A DNA stretch of 17,353 bases from Dongia_B sp035539075 (lineage in GTDB: Bacteria > Pseudomonadota > Alphaproteobacteria > Dongiales > Dongiaceae): positions 1 through 17,353 of the forward strand of contig DATLJB010000082.1 in NCBI GenBank assembly GCA_035539075.1. The letters are read 5' to 3'. Within the stretch, counting starts at the first letter, position 1, and the number at the start of each line of letters is the position of its first letter. Shown here in pieces: positions 14,121 to 17,353 of this stretch. Made by a program: the position numbers and the translations under genes. The notes beneath the pieces were generated by a model that made no database searches, was not told the origin of the DNA, and saw only the letters and a list, made by a program, of their open reading frames with translations.

Positions 14121-15878
14121 TCATCGCCCCGCCCTCCCGCCGATCAGCCGCTCGAGGCCACTATAGACGACGAGCACGGTCAGCAGCAGCAGCAGCGCCG
14201 TGGTGGCGGCCTCGGTCAGGCGGTAGGCGCCGAGCTGTTCATAAAGGATGATGCCGAGGGTCTTCAGATCGGGATTGCCGAAGAGGCTGATGCCGACGAG
14301 ATCGCCGAGGCCGAGGCTGGTGGCGAGCGCCATCGCGGTGCCGATCTGCGGCCGCAGCACCGGCCAGTCGATGAGGGAGAAGCGCCGCCAGCCCGATATG
14401 CCAAGCTCCAGGCAGAGCTTGTCATGCTGGTCCCGCGCGCGCTCGAGGGCCGGCAGCAGCAGGGTCAGCGTATAGGGCACCGCCATCGCCGCGTTGAGGA
14501 CGATGATGCCGAGGACCGGCCACAGATCGGCAGCCAGGCTGTCGGGATCGTTGCCGCCGAAGAGCCCGCCCAACCAATCGCTGTTGGCAGCATCGCTGAT
14601 CCAAAGATAGAGGCCCATGCCGAGCACCATCGGCGAAAAGGCGAGCGGTAGCAAGCCGGCGAGGCCCTGGCCGCCCTGCGCGATACGGCGCAGCAGGCGG
14701 CGCGGCATGCTTATGAGGAAGCCGCGCGCATCGTCGGGCGCCGTCGCCGCACCGGCCAGCAGGAAGCCGGTCAATGTCGCGAGGCTGCCGGCGGTCAGCG
14801 AGAGGCCGAGGCCGAGGGCTGCGGCACCGATCAGCGCGCGCCAGGGCAACGCATGGGTGAAGCCGGTGAGCCCATCGAGCAGCAAGGCCGCCTCCGGTGC
14901 CACCACAAAGAGAGCGGCGAACGCGATCCAGGCACCGTCGCCCCAGCGCGCGCGCCGCGTCGCGGCATCGTGGCGCCAGAGCGGCCGGCCGAGGCTGGTT
15001 CCCAGCTCCATGCGCTGCGCCAGCGCCCGGCAGATAAGGCCGACGGCAAGGCAGAGGCCGAGTTCGATCAGCGCCAGCAATCCGGCGCGCGGCAGATCGG
15101 CATCGAAGCGGATCGCCTGGAAGATCGCGACTTCCATGGTCGAGGCGCGCGGCCCGCCGCCCAGGGTCAGCACGATCGCGAAGCTGGTGAAGCAGAGCAT
15201 GAAGACGGTGGCGGCGATCTGCGGCAGCGCACGGCGCAGCAGCGGAACTTCAATGAGGCGGAAGACCTGGCCGCCCGACATGCCGAGCTGGGCGGCGAGG
15301 CGCCAGGTCTCGGCCGGAATGCCGCCCCAGGCGGGTAGCAGCAGGCGCACGGCGAGCGGCAGGTTGAAGAAGACATGGGCAATAAGGATGCCGGAAAGGC
15401 CGTAGATCGAAGGCCAGGTGAATGGCCCACCCGTCATTTGCACGAGAGAAGCGGTGAGATGCGCGGCGAAGCCCTGCTGGCCGTAGATATCGACGACACC
15501 AAAGATCGCCACCAGCGAGGGCATGACCAGCGGCAGCGAGAACAGCCGCAGCAGCAGGCCACGCAGGGGGAAATTACTCCGCCGGGCGAGCGCGCGGGCC
15601 ACCGGCACGGCGGCAATGACAGAGATCAATGTGGAGAGCCCCGCCTGCAGGAGCGTGAAGCGGATGACGCGGTGAAGGTATTCGTCGCCGAGAATGGCGG
15701 TGAGATCTTCCGGCTGCATCTCTGCAAGCAGCCGCGCCAGCACCGCAACGGCGCCGAGGATGAGGACGAGAGCGGCGAGCCGGCCGAGCGCGACGATGCC
15801 GAAGCGCGGTGCTGCACGGCGGGCAAGTCGGGCACGGTTTCGCAGCAAGGTCGATGCGGTGTCGGCGGCGGTGGTCAT
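14121..15878 (-). CDS. thiP: Thiamine ABC transporter permease ThiP
   Basis: This 585-residue inner-membrane protein contains two fused permease domains, as is usual for ThiP, with about 12 membrane helices. Each half shows an EAA-type loop that docks the ATPase ThiQ: EtWRLAAQLGMSGGQVF-RLIEVPLL (190-214) and LELGISGWRRFSLIDWPVL (490-508). The first half also carries LFSLPLVMPSLVAIFGVVDI, typical of the family. It forms the thiamine channel with periplasmic ThiB and cytoplasmic ThiQ. ATG 15878 is chosen because the 15-codon extension to GTG 15923 runs into the upstream palindromic repeat; neither start has a strong Shine-Dalgarno. It is somewhat longer than enterobacterial ThiP, partly from an arginine-rich N-terminal tail (LLRNRARLARRAAPR). 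It lies 267 bases before thiQ and 328 bases after thiB, and both gaps are filled with repeats. Confidence 0.93.
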   Translation of the reverse strand: MTTAADTASTLLRNRARLARRAAPRFGIVALGRLAALVLILGAVAVLARLLAEMQPEDLTAILGDEYLHRVIRFTLLQAGLSTLISVIAAVPVARALARRSNFPLRGLLLRLFSLPLVMPSLVAIFGVVDIYGQQGFAAHLTASLVQMTGGPFTWPSIYGLSGILIAHVFFNLPLAVRLLLPAWGGIPAETWRLAAQLGMSGGQVFRLIEVPLLRRALPQIAATVFMLCFTSFAIVLTLGGGPRASTMEVAIFQAIRFDADLPRAGLLALIELGLCLAVGLICRALAQRMELGTSLGRPLWRHDAATRRARWGDGAWIAFAALFVVAPEAALLLDGLTGFTHALPWRALIGAAALGLGLSLTAGSLATLTGFLLAGAATAPDDARGFLISMPRRLLRRIAQGGQGLAGLLPLAFSPMVLGMGLYLWISDAANSDWLGGLFGGNDPDSLAADLWPVLGIIVLNAAMAVPYTLTLLLPALERARDQHDKLCLELGISGWRRFSLIDWPVLRPQIGTAMALATSLGLGDLVGISLFGNPDLKTLGIILYEQLGAYRLTEAATTALLLLLTVLVVYSGLERLIGGRAGR

Positions 15879-15920
15879 GCGGTGACGACCATAGGCCGAC
15901 GCACGGTCAGCAACTGCCAA

Positions 15921-16105
15921 CACCCCCCGCCCCTACCCTCCCCCGCAAGGGGGGAGGGAGCTAAAGAGCCAAGGGCACGCGCAGCGTGACATTGTCCGTT
16001 TGAGCGCGGTGACAAGAAGCGAAGATCATCCGGGGACTCAACCCCTCCCCCAGCAACAGCGCTCCCTCTCCCCTCGCGGGAGAGGGACGGGGTGAGGGGG
16101 GCAAC
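15921..16105. repeat. Second pair of GC-rich palindromic repeats in the thiB-thiP gap
   Basis: Copy C (15921-15962) has the same orientation as the 13904 copy (CACCCCCC..., CCCTCCCCC-GCAA-GGGGGGAGGG). Copy D (16061-16104) is inverted relative to it and has a slightly different core, CCCTCTCCC-CTCGC-GGGAGAGGG at 16064-16086, followed by GGGGTGAGGGGGG. Together they again make an inverted pair around about 98 bp, but with lower identity than the pair in the thiP-thiQ gap. Confidence 0.6.
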
Positions 16106-16130
16106 CGAAGGACAGTGATGAGCTAAAAGA

Positions 16131-16181
16131 ACACCCCCTCCCTGCCCTCCCCCATCTTGGGGGAGGGTAAGGGCAAAGGGG
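16131..16181. repeat. Single GC-rich palindromic repeat just after thiB
   Basis: The stretch contains a perfect 9-bp palindrome, CCCTCCCCC (16145-16153) and GGGGGAGGG (16159-16167), around ATCTT. It is flanked by the ACACCCCCT and AAGGGCAAAGGGG shoulders seen in related copies. It is the fifth member of the repeat family in this operon. As RNA it forms a strong hairpin immediately downstream of thiB, where it could protect the thiB message from 3' decay. Confidence 0.6.
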
Positions 16182-16200
16182 TCGGCGGCCAGCGGCCGAC
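16181..16200 (-). terminator. Hairpin directly after thiB
   Basis: GTCGGC and GCCGAC form a 6-bp stem with an 8-base loop only 6 bases past the thiB stop on the minus strand. No U-tract follows. It may act with the repeats just downstream as partial terminator or mRNA stabiliser. Confidence 0.35.
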
Positions 16201-16206
16201 GTCCCG

Positions 16207-17289
16207 TTACTTGCTCGTCGCGTCGAGCCATTCCTTGATCCAGGTGCCGCGGTGCTTGGCGATATCGGCGCTGGGGATCAGCAGGGTCTTGGCCGGGGCC
16301 GGGATTTGCTGGAACTCCTTCGGCAGGTCGCTGCCGATATCGGCGACCGGGAACATGTAATTGGTGGTCGGAATCAGCTTCTGCACCTCGGGCGTGGTGA
16401 GAAAGCTAAGAAACTTCTTAGCGAGCTCCGGCTGCTTGCTGGTCTTGACGAGGCCCGCCACTTCAACCTGCAGGTAATTGCCCTCGGGGAAGTTGAGCGC
16501 CTTGTACTTCTCCGTCTTCTCGACGATCTGATGATAAGCGGGCGACGTCGTGTAGCTCAGCACCAGCGGCGCCTCGCCCTTGGTGAAGAGGCCGTAGCCC
16601 TCGCTCCAGCCCTTGGAGACGGTGAGGATCTTCGGGGCGATCGCCGACCACTCGCTCTTCGCCTTGTCGCCATAGACCGCCTTCATCCAGAGCAGCAGGC
16701 CGAGGCCCGGCGTCGAGCTGCGCGGGTCCATCAGGATCATCTTCGGCTGGTCGCCGGGCTTGGCGAGATCGGCCAGGCTCTGCGGCGGATTGGTCAGCTT
16801 CTCGCTGTCATAGACGAAGGCGAAATAGCCGTAATCATAGGGCACGAAATCCCTCGCCTCGGCGGCCGAGAGGGGCGGCGTCTTGCCGTCCCAGCTGATC
16901 GGCAATTTCAACGCCGAGGTATCGACGCTGCTCGGCGCGAAGAGGCCGGTCGCCGCCGCCTCGGCGGTCAAATTGGTGTCGAGGCCGAGGATGATATCGG
17001 CCTTGGTCTTCTTGCCCTCGATCTTCAGGCGCGAGAGCAAGGCGGCGCCATCCTCCAGCGCCACCCAGTTCAGCTTGCAGCCGCAATTGGCCTCGAAGGA
17101 CTTGGTGATGGCCGGCCCCGGCCCCCAATCGGCGGTGAAGCTGTCATAGGTATAGATGGTGAGCACGGGCGTCGCGGCCGCCTGGGCGGCACTGGTGCCG
17201 AGGGTCAAGGAGAGGCTCGCAGAGAGGCCGATCCCCGTCACGATGGAAGTGACGAGAGCCGCCGCCCGCGGAGAGAAAAGAGATCGCAT
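16207..17289 (-). CDS. thiB: Thiamine-binding periplasmic protein ThiB
   Basis: This 360-residue protein carries thiamine and its phosphates to ThiPQ in the periplasm. A Sec signal peptide is clear: basic start MRSLFSPR, hydrophobic core ALVTSIVTGIGLSASLSLTL and a cleavage site near SAAQA (37). The mature part begins with PVLTIYTYDSFTADWGPGPA, and then shows FEANCGCKLNWV and GLDTNLTAEAAATGLFA, all diagnostic of ThiB/TbpA. The two close cysteines of FEANCGC match the pair found in the Escherichia coli protein. ATG 17289 is preferred because GGAGG lies 8 bases upstream and the signal peptide starts there; the frame extends 21 codons further without plausible function. Its ribosome binding site is embedded in a hairpin at 17297-17318, pointing to translational control, possibly by thiamine pyrophosphate. 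Confidence 0.95.
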   Translation of the reverse strand: MRSLFSPRAAALVTSIVTGIGLSASLSLTLGTSAAQAAATPVLTIYTYDSFTADWGPGPAITKSFEANCGCKLNWVALEDGAALLSRLKIEGKKTKADIILGLDTNLTAEAAATGLFAPSSVDTSALKLPISWDGKTPPLSAAEARDFVPYDYGYFAFVYDSEKLTNPPQSLADLAKPGDQPKMILMDPRSSTPGLGLLLWMKAVYGDKAKSEWSAIAPKILTVSKGWSEGYGLFTKGEAPLVLSYTTSPAYHQIVEKTEKYKALNFPEGNYLQVEVAGLVKTSKQPELAKKFLSFLTTPEVQKLIPTTNYMFPVADIGSDLPKEFQQIPAPAKTLLIPSADIAKHRGTWIKEWLDATSK

Positions 17290-17296
17290 CGCAATA

Positions 17297-17318
17297 TCCT
17301 CCACAGAGCGACGGAGGA
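17297..17318 (-). promoter_or_regulatory. Shine-Dalgarno-sequestering hairpin upstream of thiB
   Basis: In the thiB mRNA TCCTCC (from 17318 to 17313) can pair perfectly with GGAGGA (17302 to 17297) across a 10-base loop. GGAGG is the thiB Shine-Dalgarno, so the stem would block initiation. This is the architecture of the expression platform of translational riboswitches. TPP riboswitches often precede thiB in proteobacteria, but the aptamer would lie beyond the window edge. Confidence 0.5.
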
Positions 17319-17353
17319 AAGATGATGCATCGGTGACGACCCGCTGACTCATA

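Noticed and set aside
13904..16181. CRISPR array from the recurring GC-rich repeats
   Set aside because: The copies are palindromic, occur in both orientations, are irregularly spaced around coding genes, and no cas genes are near.
16252..17325. A 357-codon plus-strand frame opposite thiB
   Set aside because: It mirrors the certain thiB gene and its product is low-complexity (leucine, arginine, glycine). It is a shadow frame.
17319..17353. TPP riboswitch aptamer inside the window
   Set aside because: The visible bases do not show the conserved CUGAGA or ACCUGAUC-type elements, so only the downstream hairpin can be supported.

Overview
The window looks like a chromosomal segment of a GC-rich alphaproteobacterium, possibly of the Rhodospirillales type. 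Coding DNA is strongly GC-biased, proteins are alanine-rich, and short C-rich/G-rich palindromes of the kind scattered between genes in such genomes recur here. The genus cannot be fixed from sequence alone. There is no rRNA, tRNA, CRISPR array, phage gene or complete insertion sequence.

Layout, left to right. Positions 1-128 (minus) hold the first 42 codons of a PotB-like ABC permease that leaves the window. A strong palindromic operator lies upstream of it at 387-410. Next come three plus-strand genes with an iron or PLP theme: a SufS-type cysteine desulfurase (582-1826), a YbiX/PiuC-type Fe(II)/2-oxoglutarate hydroxylase (1919-2593) and a class III, GSAM-like aminotransferase (2648-3958). 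A short proline-rich ORF (4185-4388) and a Tat-exported beta-carbonic anhydrase with a cysteine cluster ahead of its twin-arginine motif (4621-5379) follow. An 18-bp-stem hairpin sits just after the carbonic anhydrase gene.

From 5699 to 8189 there is a divergent pair, a LysR regulator (minus) and a YbfB/YjiJ-type MFS transporter (plus). Their 277-bp spacer is comparatively AT-rich and carries inverted and direct repeats. The MFS gene overlaps by ATGA a following reading frame that dies after 13 codons, and about 550 bp of apparently non-coding DNA follows. From 8774 to 13135 lies a two-gene RND efflux operon, permease then periplasmic adaptor. No outer-membrane channel gene is next to it.

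Positions 13116-17289 (minus) hold a complete thiamine ABC importer, transcribed thiB-thiP-thiQ. ThiB is the periplasmic binding protein, ThiP the fused double-domain permease and ThiQ the ATPase. Both intergenic gaps are filled with copies of one GC-rich palindromic repeat family, including a nearly perfect 44-bp inverted pair that forms a REPIN/MITE-like unit. The thiB Shine-Dalgarno sequence is buried in a hairpin at the right edge, as expected for a translational switch such as a TPP riboswitch, but no aptamer can be identified inside the window.

Most genes belong to well-known families. The parts that merit a second look are non-coding: the operator at 387-410, the repeats in the thi operon, the two hairpins that bury ribosome binding sites, and the truncated frame after the MFS gene. 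The N-terminus of the carbonic anhydrase is also unusual. I do not see a convincing new multi-gene system.
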